Source: Planctomyces sp. SH-PL62
GTDB taxonomy: Bacteria; Planctomycetota; Planctomycetia; Planctomycetales; Planctomycetaceae
Direction: 5' to 3'
Length of the DNA: 41,544 nt
Assembly (NCBI GenBank): GCA_945893045.1
Contig: CAMDEA010000066.1
Location: 1-41,544, forward strand
Shown here: positions 15,552-21,939 of the stretch, piece by piece
Numbering within the stretch: position 1 is the first letter of the stretch
Layout: every line of letters starts with the position of its first letter
The notes under the pieces: model-generated
The model's input: only the letters and a program-made list of their open reading frames with translations
What the model was told of the DNA's origin: nothing
Database searches by the model: none
Position numbers and translations under genes: made by a program

Positions 15552-16250
15552 ATGTCGAAGTCTGCCAACAGTCGAGTCGTGTTGATCACGGGGGTCACCA
15601 AAGGACTGGGTGAAGTGATGGCCGCGAAGTTCGCGAGCCTTGGTCATCGCGTGATTGGCTGCGGCCGGCAGGCGGCGGCGATTGAGTCGCTGCGCGTCCG
15701 ACACGCGGCACCGCATCGGTTTGACGTTGTCGATGTGAGCCGCGATGCCGACGTGGCTCGGTGGGCGAAGAGCGTGCTGGCTGAGATTGGTCCGCCGGAT
15801 TTGGTGCTCAACAACGCGGCGATCATCAATCGCAACGCGGCGCTGTGGGATGTGCCGGTCGAGGAATTTGACGCGGTCATCGACGTCAACATCAAAGGGG
15901 TCACGAACGTCGTGCGGCATTTCGCACCGGCGATGATCGAGCGGCAACACGGCGTGATCGTCAATTTCAGTTCCGGCTGGGGGCGATCGACGTCGGCGGA
16001 CGTGGCTCCGTACTGCGCGACCAAGTGGGCCATCGAAGGGCTGACTCGAGCGATGGCTCAAGAACTGCCGGACGGTATGGCCGCGATTCCGCTCGACCCG
16101 GGCATCATCAATACCGAAATGCTGCAGAGTGCCTTCGGGGCGTCAGCCAGCCGGCAACTTGATCCCGTTCGCTGGGCGGAAGTCGCCGTTCCGTTTCTGC
16201 TGCAATTCTCGGCGAAAGACAACGGAAAACCGCTGAGTGTGCCGACCTAA
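15552..16250 (+). CDS. Short-chain dehydrogenase/reductase
   Basis: ATG 15552 has GAGGAG upstream; the product has 232 residues, normal for a classical SDR. The NAD(P)-binding motif TGVTKGLG is near residue 14, NNAAI near 88, a Ser in VNFSSGWG near 140 and the catalytic YCATK near 152. It should catalyse NAD(P)H-dependent alcohol/carbonyl conversion in the cytoplasm on an unknown substrate. The residues after the dinucleotide fold (CGRQ) give no firm NAD versus NADP preference. It stands alone between two inverted repeats. Confidence 0.93.
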   Translation: MSKSANSRVVLITGVTKGLGEVMAAKFASLGHRVIGCGRQAAAIESLRVRHAAPHRFDVVDVSRDADVARWAKSVLAEIGPPDLVLNNAAIINRNAALWDVPVEEFDAVIDVNIKGVTNVVRHFAPAMIERQHGVIVNFSSGWGRSTSADVAPYCATKWAIEGLTRAMAQELPDGMAAIPLDPGIINTEMLQSAFGASASRQLDPVRWAEVAVPFLLQFSAKDNGKPLSVPT

Positions 16251-16306
16251 GTAGACCGGTCACTCCGTGACCGGAACCGTCGAGTCACGGAGTGACTCGT
16301 CTACTT
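16249..16306. repeat. 23-bp inverted repeat overlapping the SDR stop codon (family shared with 38270)
   Basis: 16249-16271 (AAGTAGACCGGTCACTCCGTG...) pairs with 16284-16306 with two mismatches. The left arm starts inside the TAA stop. The same GTAGAC...GTCACTCCGTGAC arm occurs at 38270-38327, so this is a two-copy family in the window, both copies placed right after a plus-strand gene. Confidence 0.85.
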
Positions 16307-16398
16307 TTGAATGCGACGAAATCGTCTTTGCCGACTGACCAGCGGCTGATATGTTCCCGCCGAAATTGGCGGGGCATCACGGAAGAATCGAGGACGTC

Positions 16399-17664
16399 AT
16401 GATGACGCGAGTCGCTGGTTGGTTTGGCGTAGCCGGATTGTTGTTGAGCTTGTCTGGCTGCGGCTGGTTCGGCACCCAGAACTCCGACACAAATTCGGAG
16501 GATGCCATTCCGGAACTCGGTGAACGCGCCAGCGCGGAGAAGAACCGCGAGACCGCGAAGAAAGAACTCCCGGCCGAGAATCTCGAATTTCGGTTGAAGG
16601 TCGGGACACGGTTTCCGCTCTTCAAGACGGTCGAGCAGCGACTGCGGCAGTTGTCTCCGGACGGAGGCCGGCCCATTGAAAGCACGTCGCATTTGACGAT
16701 GAAACTGTTCGTGACGGTCGAGGCCATTGAACAAGGCGTGAAGCGGCTCGGTGTCAGCTATCAGCAAGTCCGCTACGAACATGACATCGCGGGTGAGAAG
16801 GTCAGCTACGACTCGGTTCTGTTGCCGACGACGATCCCGGAGGCCGCTTGGGTCTATCACGGGCTGGTCGATAACGGCTTCTCGTTTGAACTGGGAGCGG
16901 ACAATCGCATCGTCGAGGTCTTTGACTTTGATGCCTTCTTGAAACGCTGTGTGAGACATGCTCCGGCCAGTCAGCAGCAGGAATTGCTCACGCGGTTGGC
17001 GGCGACTCAAGAGGACGAAGGGATCGCCAACTTTATCGACGACAGCGTGGGCATGTTGCCGTACAACGTCGATGACCTGAACGCGAACGCCACCGTGAAA
17101 GTCGGCGCGTCCTGGCGCAAGAACCGTCAGATCATGCGGCCAATCCCCATGACCATCGACACCGCGTACCGGTTGGGTGAGATCAACGATCGCTATGCGA
17201 CGCTGGAACTCTTCGGCCACATTGTGCCGGCTCAAATTCAACAGGCCAGCAACGCGGTCCAACACGCGGGGGCGACTGAGAAGATGACTCTGCGAAACGG
17301 GCATTGCTTCGGCACATGCACCATCGATCGCGAATCAGGATTGCCGATTCAATCGCACGTCACTCGGCGGATGGATTTGACACTGGAACTCCCCACCGGA
17401 GCGAAGTTCGATCAGATCAAGGAAATCATCACGACGATTCGCACGTTTCCGGAACAGGGCGCTCCAGCGTCAGCCGCTCGCGATGCGACGCCAAGCCGCT
17501 CGCCAACGGAACGCTCCACCCGCGGACCGAGTTCCACTCGTGAAGAGCCGGTTGCCGCCAGGGATCAATCCTCCGCGCCGCTGACCACGCCCGCCGACAG
17601 AGCACGCACGCTGCGGCGGGACGAGAAGACTCTGCTTCCGACCGGCTATCAGTCTGAGAAGTAG
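16399..17664 (+). CDS. Lipoprotein of unknown function
   Basis: ATG 16399 (or the next ATG, 16402) follows GAGG; an earlier in-frame ATG at 16351 would bury the signal. The product has 421 residues. The leader MMTRVAGWFGVAGLLLSLSG ends in a lipobox with C21 (LSGC), so it should be lipid-anchored. The mature protein has a polar linker to about residue 60 and then one large mixed domain to about 350. The last 70 residues are Ser/Pro/Arg-rich and probably disordered. No family was recognised. The next gene lies 119 bases on and is probably independent. Confidence 0.85.
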   Translation: MMTRVAGWFGVAGLLLSLSGCGWFGTQNSDTNSEDAIPELGERASAEKNRETAKKELPAENLEFRLKVGTRFPLFKTVEQRLRQLSPDGGRPIESTSHLTMKLFVTVEAIEQGVKRLGVSYQQVRYEHDIAGEKVSYDSVLLPTTIPEAAWVYHGLVDNGFSFELGADNRIVEVFDFDAFLKRCVRHAPASQQQELLTRLAATQEDEGIANFIDDSVGMLPYNVDDLNANATVKVGASWRKNRQIMRPIPMTIDTAYRLGEINDRYATLELFGHIVPAQIQQASNAVQHAGATEKMTLRNGHCFGTCTIDRESGLPIQSHVTRRMDLTLELPTGAKFDQIKEIITTIRTFPEQGAPASAARDATPSRSPTERSTRGPSSTREEPVAARDQSSAPLTTPADRARTLRRDEKTLLPTGYQSEK

Positions 17665-17783
17665 ACGGCTCGCGTGACAGTTTTTTCAATTAGGGACTGC
17701 GCGCCAGAAGAAACTTTCATAAGATCGCGTCCTGATGAGGCTGGTTCGGTGTTCTTCCGACCTTCAGCAACAGGAGCAGCAAC

Positions 17784-18224
17784 ATGGCGACCGTCAACGA
17801 TCTTCTCAAAGCGAAACCGCCGCGTCCGGTACTGACCATTGAACGACGCGAAACCGTTCTGGCCGCGACACAGCACATGGATCAGCACTCCGTCGGAGCG
17901 CTGATCATCACCGAGAACGGCCAGATGTGCGGCATCTTCACCGAACGGGACGTGCTGCGTCGTGTGGTGGTTGCTCAACGCAATCCGAACGAGACGCTGG
18001 TCGGCGACGTGATGACCTCGCACATGGCGTGCTGCTCGCCAGAGATGTCAATTGACGACGCGCGGGCAACGATGAGAACGCATCGCATCCGGCATCTGCC
18101 GGTCGTTGGGCCGGAGGGACAGCTCGTAGGCGTCCTCTCCATCGGCGACTTGAACGCCCATCTGGCCAACGACCAGGAAGTGACGCTGCACTTCCTCAAC
18201 GAGTACCTGCATGGCCGGACTTAA
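17784..18224 (+). CDS. CBS-domain pair protein
   Basis: ATG 17784 follows AGGAGC; the product has 146 residues and is almost entirely a tandem CBS pair. The first motif is VGALIITENGQMCGIFTERD (about residues 37-56). The second is IRHLPVVGPEGQLVGVLSIG (about 101-120), where the Gly and following D-L are usual for nucleotide-binding sites. Stand-alone CBS pairs bind adenosine nucleotides or SAM and sense energy state, a family property. There is no attached enzyme or channel domain and no obvious partner next door. Confidence 0.93.
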   Translation: MATVNDLLKAKPPRPVLTIERRETVLAATQHMDQHSVGALIITENGQMCGIFTERDVLRRVVVAQRNPNETLVGDVMTSHMACCSPEMSIDDARATMRTHRIRHLPVVGPEGQLVGVLSIGDLNAHLANDQEVTLHFLNEYLHGRT

Positions 18225-18231
18225 AGCCCCA

Positions 18232-18307
18232 AGGCGAGCGGGGCGGCGTCAGCTCCCGGCAGTCGCTTTGGAATGTGCCTGCTACATAGACGCTGCCCCG
18301 CTCGCCT
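18232..18307. repeat. 19-bp inverted repeat of the GGCGAGCGGGGCGGC family, between convergent genes
   Basis: AGGCGAGCGGGGCGGCGTC at 18232-18250 pairs with 18289-18307 with one mismatch. The arm is the outer half of the 30-bp arms found at 27762 and 28773. The inside contains GGAATGTGCCTGCTAC, a phrase shared with the repeat at 32021-32093. It lies between the CBS gene and the end of the ABC-type gene, so both could use it for termination. Confidence 0.8.
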
Positions 18308-18330
18308 GAGTGTCGTATGCGCCGCCCGCG

Positions 18331-19254
18331 CTACGCTCGGCGCAGACGTTGTGACAGATCCCGCAGCCGGCTGAATTGTTGAACGAGCTTCGGCACACCA
18401 TCGAAGCCCATCAACAACATCAAGACATAGCGGAACACGGCGAAGATGTCTCCGGGAGTCGCCGACGTCAGCGAGCAGGTCCGCAGTAAGGCCAGCACCA
18501 GCACGCCCAGCACGAACAACTCCATCGTGCCGAAGTTGAGCGCTTCGCAGTCAGAAAGTTTCACGCGCCAAGCAGCCACGGCGTCGTAGTGACGGCGAAT
18601 CGCCGGCGCATGGTTATGGTCGATGACATCCACTTCGTGTTCCAGTTCGTCGTGCAACTGGCGGCTCAGTTCAAACGTGCGTCGCGAATAGATGCGGTTC
18701 AAGACAACCGCCGGCAGCAGCAGGCCCAGACAGATCGGGACGAGACTGCGGTCGTAGAACGCCAACATGACCAACGCTCCCACGACGGAGTACAGCGACT
18801 TGATGAGCAGCGGCACGTAGTTCTCGAAGAACTCGACGAACTCACGCGACAACGAACTGCGAGCGGCAACTCGCGACGTACCGACCTCGCGGCTACGTTG
18901 CTCGACAACCAGCTTCGTGGCGAGTTCGGTATAGATGCCGGTGAAAACACGCGTGTCGTACATCTGCCGCAGCGAGCTGATCAGCAAATGCGTCAAATGC
19001 TGGCCGACAAACAGCAGCAGCCCGAATGACGAATCGTGCAGCAAATCGTTGATCGCGTGACCCAACACCAACGGCTGCGACAATCGCAGCAGGTTCTCGA
19101 CGTTGAAGAGCAAGTAGGTCAGCAACAGCTTCGCACGGTTGGCGGCGAAGAGGTGACGAAGCGGGTTCATAGCTGCGGCGGGATCGACAGCGCGAGCTGG
19201 CTCGCTGCGCGGCCGCGAGGGCAGAATGGTCGGAGCGGATTGCAAAGCCAGCAT
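18331..19254 (-). CDS. Stand-alone ABC-exporter transmembrane domain, probably part of the MNIO peptide cluster
   Basis: ATG 19254 is favoured because GGGAG lies 6-7 bases upstream; ATG 19269 is possible. The product has about 307 residues. Its hydrophobic segments and the long helices between them (LLFNVENLLRLSQPLVLGHA, LLIKSLYSVVGALVMLAFYD, MELFVLGVLVLALL) fit the six-helix type-I ABC exporter membrane region, of the stand-alone ABC_membrane_3 kind. The nucleotide-binding domain (Walker A, LSGGQ) is absent and no ATPase gene lies in this window. It follows the MNIO partner gene after 108 bases on the same strand, so I infer a role in moving or sensing the modified peptide. Confidence 0.75.
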   Translation of the reverse strand: MLALQSAPTILPSRPRSEPARAVDPAAAMNPLRHLFAANRAKLLLTYLLFNVENLLRLSQPLVLGHAINDLLHDSSFGLLLFVGQHLTHLLISSLRQMYDTRVFTGIYTELATKLVVEQRSREVGTSRVAARSSLSREFVEFFENYVPLLIKSLYSVVGALVMLAFYDRSLVPICLGLLLPAVVLNRIYSRRTFELSRQLHDELEHEVDVIDHNHAPAIRRHYDAVAAWRVKLSDCEALNFGTMELFVLGVLVLALLRTCSLTSATPGDIFAVFRYVLMLLMGFDGVPKLVQQFSRLRDLSQRLRRA

Positions 19255-19334
19255 GATGTTCTCCCACATGGGTTGTGGGTGGTTAAATCAAGAAGCCGCC
19301 GAACGAGAGAGAGCAACATTCGCTCGACGGCCTC

Positions 19335-19353
19335 ATCTCAAATCTCAAATCTC
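19335..19353. repeat. Short ATCTCAA tandem repeat
   Basis: ATCTCAAATCTCAAATCTC repeats a 7-base unit in the gap between two genes of the peptide cluster. It is the same unit as the longer run inside the first PSD1 gene at 3441-3490. Confidence 0.6.
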
Positions 19354-19362
19354 GGAGTCGCC

Positions 19363-20124
19363 TCAGCCGAACGCCACGAATCCCATCTCCGCGGCGTCGA
19401 GGCAGAACTCCATCAATTCGCCGCGGGAAACGGAACGATCCAGTCGCTTCCAATCCTGCAACGTCAGCGGACCGTGGGAAGCTAAAGCCTCGACGAAGTA
19501 CCGGCCGGTCTCCTCGAAGGCCGAGGTCCGAATTTGATTTCGGCAGGCAAAGAACATCACGTCCGCCGGAGTCGTCGCACCTTCATCCAGCAACACCGTC
19601 GTTTGAAACGTTGTCCAAGTCCGAATCGGGTTGAGATGCACCCGCAGCTTCGGATTCGTGCCGAGTTCCTCTTTCAGCCGCTCCGTCAGACTGCGAAGTT
19701 CCTGGAAGCGGACATGCCCCAGCCGATTCTTGCGGGCGATGTGCTCGACTTCGTGCCGAGCAAGCTGACAAGTGATGTAGTCTTGTTGTTCGGGAGTCGC
19801 CACCTGTGTCAGGCTGAGCCAGCGAAGGAACCGATCTCCGTCCGAGCAGCCCGAGTCATACGCGGCCAGCGGCACTTCGAGGATGTACTCGGAAACAAGA
19901 TTTTCTAGCTGCTCGAAGACCGGCTTGAGCAGCTCCACTTGATCGAGCACCTTGTCAATTCGCTTGTCGAGATTCCCGTCCGTGAACAACTTGACGTGCT
20001 CGATCTTTTCGCCGTGCGCCAAGAACGGACGCACGTCCTCGACATAGCCCAGCGCCATCGTTTGCGCACAGCGCTGGATTTGATCGCGGTAAGTTTCGCG
20101 CGGCGGTGAAGTCAGAGTGATCAC
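19363..20124 (-). CDS. Probable partner protein of the MNIO oxygenase
   Basis: GTG 20124 is the only start after an in-frame stop and has AAGGA nine bases upstream; the product has 253 residues. I do not recognise a named family. The N-terminal two-thirds is helical with HGEKIEHVKLF and DQVELLKPVFEQLENLVSEY. A His/Glu segment ARHEVEHIARKNRLGHVRFQ is at about 122-141. The last 65 residues (GRYFVEALASHGPLTLQDWK to LMEFCLDAAEMGFVAF) look like a winged-helix unit of the sort used as a RiPP recognition element. MNIO enzymes usually need such a partner (MbnC- or TglI-like) to hold the precursor leader. That role is inferred from position, size and the C-terminal pattern. Confidence 0.75.
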   Translation of the reverse strand: MITLTSPPRETYRDQIQRCAQTMALGYVEDVRPFLAHGEKIEHVKLFTDGNLDKRIDKVLDQVELLKPVFEQLENLVSEYILEVPLAAYDSGCSDGDRFLRWLSLTQVATPEQQDYITCQLARHEVEHIARKNRLGHVRFQELRSLTERLKEELGTNPKLRVHLNPIRTWTTFQTTVLLDEGATTPADVMFFACRNQIRTSAFEETGRYFVEALASHGPLTLQDWKRLDRSVSRGELMEFCLDAAEMGFVAFG

Positions 20125-20306
20125 GACGGCAATCCTTTGTCATTGGGAACTTCGGCATTCGTCATTGCCTCCTGGCCCTCCGGGGAGAAGTGTGGTCGTG
20201 CCGTTTGCGCAGGACTTTGTTGCCGGCCTTCCCAACAATCGGCGACATCATCCAAACAGAACTTCCACACTCCGCCCCGGAGAACCAGGAGGATCTCTCG
20301 TTTCAA
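20121..20306 (-). CDS. Possible 61-residue ORF filling the gap between MNIO and partner genes
   Basis: The frame opens at TTG 20306, six bases after the MNIO stop, and its TGA overlaps the GTG start of the partner gene (GTGA), a spacing typical of coupled operon genes. The product begins MKREILLVLRGGVWKFCLDD and contains two Cys. Against it, the weak TTG start lacks a good ribosome site, and the 3' part (TGACGAATGCCGAAGTTCCC) resembles low-complexity intergenic phrases. It may be a real small protein or just leader RNA for the partner gene. Confidence 0.3.
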   Translation of the reverse strand: MKREILLVLRGGVWKFCLDDVADCWEGRQQSPAQTARPHFSPEGQEAMTNAEVPNDKGLPS

Positions 20307-20312
20307 TTCGGT

Positions 20313-21197
20313 CTATCTCGGCGAACAAATTTCTTCCGCGATGGCTCGCACCTGGCGGATTTCGCGCCGCCAGCCCCGTTCGTCGGGATAGTTTTGATCT
20401 CGTTCCAGAAACACTGCATCAACTTTGCTGCGGCTTTGGTCGAGCGCGTGGCGGTACAAATCCCACACCGGTTCCGGAATTGGTTCCGAATGGCTGTCGA
20501 TGTACATGCCCGCTTGCTCGTCGAAGAAGCCGCCGGCCAGATGGATTTGAACTCGATCGGCGGCCGGCAGGACTTCGGCGATAAAGTCATACGGATCAAA
20601 ACCAAAATTGGTCGCGTTGGCGTAGACGTTGGTCACGTCGAGCAACCAGCCGCAGCCGGTATTCCGCAGCACCCTCCACAAGAATTCCGCCTCAGTCATT
20701 GTCCCCTCGAACTGGAACAGATAAGCGATGTTCTCGATATAGAACCGCCGATCGCGGCGGCCAAAGAACGTCTGCACGAAGTCGATATTTCGGCACGTCG
20801 CGTCGAGAGCCGCCGGCGTGAACGGCGGCGGAGCGAAGTGACCCATCTCAACGCCGTGATGCGCGTCGCGGGTAAAGCCGAGATGATCGCTGATCGATTC
20901 GGCGTCGTTCTCTTCGGCGATCGCCAGCAGCGTTTCGAGGTAGTTGTGTCCGGGAGCATCCGGGCTGGCGACGGACAGCTTCAGAGCGTGAATACCCACA
21001 TGATCGAACTCACGATCGCCGAGATAGCGGTCGATCCGCAGCGGGTCATCGGCTCGTTCAAAAGTGATCTCGACGGCATTGATCGCCGGGTCGTCGAGGA
21101 TGTAGCGGTTCTGTTCGCGAAGGGCATAACCGATTCCCGGCATCTGCAACCTTGAGGAGTTCATCGAACAAACGGCATCGAGCATGGCGAGGGACAT
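20313..21197 (-). CDS. DUF692 / MNIO iron-dependent RiPP oxygenase
   Basis: ATG 21197 follows GGAAGGAA; an upstream in-frame ATG at 21227 is less supported. The product has 294 residues, the family's usual size. TIM-barrel family motifs are in order: PGIGYALR (20-27), GIHALKL with H70, SDHLGF with H105, IENIAY with E155-N156, LLDVTNVYANATNFGFDP (185-202), QIHLAG with H219, IDSHSEPIPEPVW with D234 and H236, and ERD near 265. Members bind two or three irons and oxidise Cys (thioamide/oxazolone, thiooxazole, carbon excision) or other residues in ribosomal peptides. Here the HLAG motif is followed by Gly (HLAGG); many relatives have His, so the metal site may differ. The peptide gene lies 143 bases upstream, the partner gene downstream. 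Confidence 0.93.
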   Translation of the reverse strand: MSLAMLDAVCSMNSSRLQMPGIGYALREQNRYILDDPAINAVEITFERADDPLRIDRYLGDREFDHVGIHALKLSVASPDAPGHNYLETLLAIAEENDAESISDHLGFTRDAHHGVEMGHFAPPPFTPAALDATCRNIDFVQTFFGRRDRRFYIENIAYLFQFEGTMTEAEFLWRVLRNTGCGWLLDVTNVYANATNFGFDPYDFIAEVLPAADRVQIHLAGGFFDEQAGMYIDSHSEPIPEPVWDLYRHALDQSRSKVDAVFLERDQNYPDERGWRREIRQVRAIAEEICSPR

Positions 21198-21305
21198 GAT
21201 GGATTCCTTCCAAAAGTCTGCGTTCAAGAATCAAACAGCGAGCGGCCAGCTTGAACTGGCGGATGCGGCGATGGTGATGCGATTGTGAACTCTGACGCAC
21301 CCGAG

Positions 21306-21338
21306 GCTGGACGACCTCCGCTCGCCGGATGATCCAGC
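21306..21338 (-). promoter_or_regulatory. Two-tier hairpin just after the precursor stop codon
   Basis: On the minus strand GCTGGA and TCCAGC pair, enclosing TCCG-GCGAG-CGGA as an inner 4-bp stem. The structure begins 2 bases after the TAG stop of the precursor and precedes the MNIO gene. Such hairpins often keep peptide mRNA more abundant than the enzyme mRNA by partial termination or by blocking RNA decay. This is inference; there is no T-run. Confidence 0.35.
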
Positions 21339-21340
21339 GG

Positions 21341-21469
21341 CTACCGACCACGACAACAACGACAGCATCGGCAGCAACGATGGCGTTCGACCGATTTGGT
21401 ACGGGAGTCGTCAGTTCGCAAGGCGGTCAACTCGCGAACGGCTTTCTTGGTCTTCGACAGGGTGGTCAT
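21341..21469 (-). CDS. Cysteine-rich RiPP precursor peptide with CC-R-CC-R-CC core
   Basis: ATG 21469 is preceded by GAAGGA with an 8-base spacer; the frame ends at TAG 21341. The 42-residue product starts MTTLSKTKKAVRELTALRTD and ends RHRCCRCCRCCRGR. The first 29 residues are leader-like: soluble, helix-prone and without Cys. All six Cys lie in the last eleven residues as three Cys-Cys pairs spaced by single Arg. The three pairs use different codons (TGC TGC, TGC TGT, TGT TGT), which argues for selection on the peptide rather than a recent DNA repeat. There is no signal peptide. Its place at the head of a same-strand set with an MNIO enzyme makes it the likely substrate. The core could bind copper or zinc before or after modification; that is speculation. 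Confidence 0.8.
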   Translation of the reverse strand: MTTLSKTKKAVRELTALRTDDSRTKSVERHRCCRCCRCCRGR

Positions 21470-21939
21470 GGCTTGGATCCTTCTGTGCCTGATTGTTCCT
21501 GATGTGAGCCGAGTCCAGCGATTGCGTCAGCGGGACCATCCCGTCTGAACTGGCTGACTCGCATTCGGTTGGCGTGCGGCACAAGGCAGTCGCAATGCCA
21601 ATCGTTGGAAATCTGAGTGGGCCGCAACGCAGCGGTGATCAAGCGATGAATCGCCGAGTGATTTGTGACTCAAAGCGAATGCGAACCGCAGGTCGATGTT
21701 CGATGGCCCGTCATCAGGATGGCAACAACCGTGGTCGAGCCGATGGCGAAACGAAGCGGGAATGGCGAGCGGGGCGCGTCTGCCCGCTGGTGATGCCAGT
21801 CGCTTTCGGAAAACTGACGAGCTGATGCTAAATCGGAAGGCGGCATCGCAAGCAATTGAAATCTGTGAAATCGACGCGCCTCGGCAATTGCACGACGCTA
21901 TATTGGCGACGCATTTTTCCCACCGGTTGATCACCTGCC
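21470..21939. other. Divergent intergenic region between the peptide cluster and the second PSD1 gene
   Basis: This 470-base gap must carry promoters for both directions, but I could not identify a convincing -35/-10 pair, operator palindrome or further short gene. Open frames here lack start sites with ribosome signals and have no protein-like pattern. Confidence 0.5.

Noticed and set aside
19955..20158. 67-codon frame across the start of the MNIO partner gene
   Set aside because: Overlaps the partner gene in another frame, and the partner frame has the better protein-like pattern over 253 codons.
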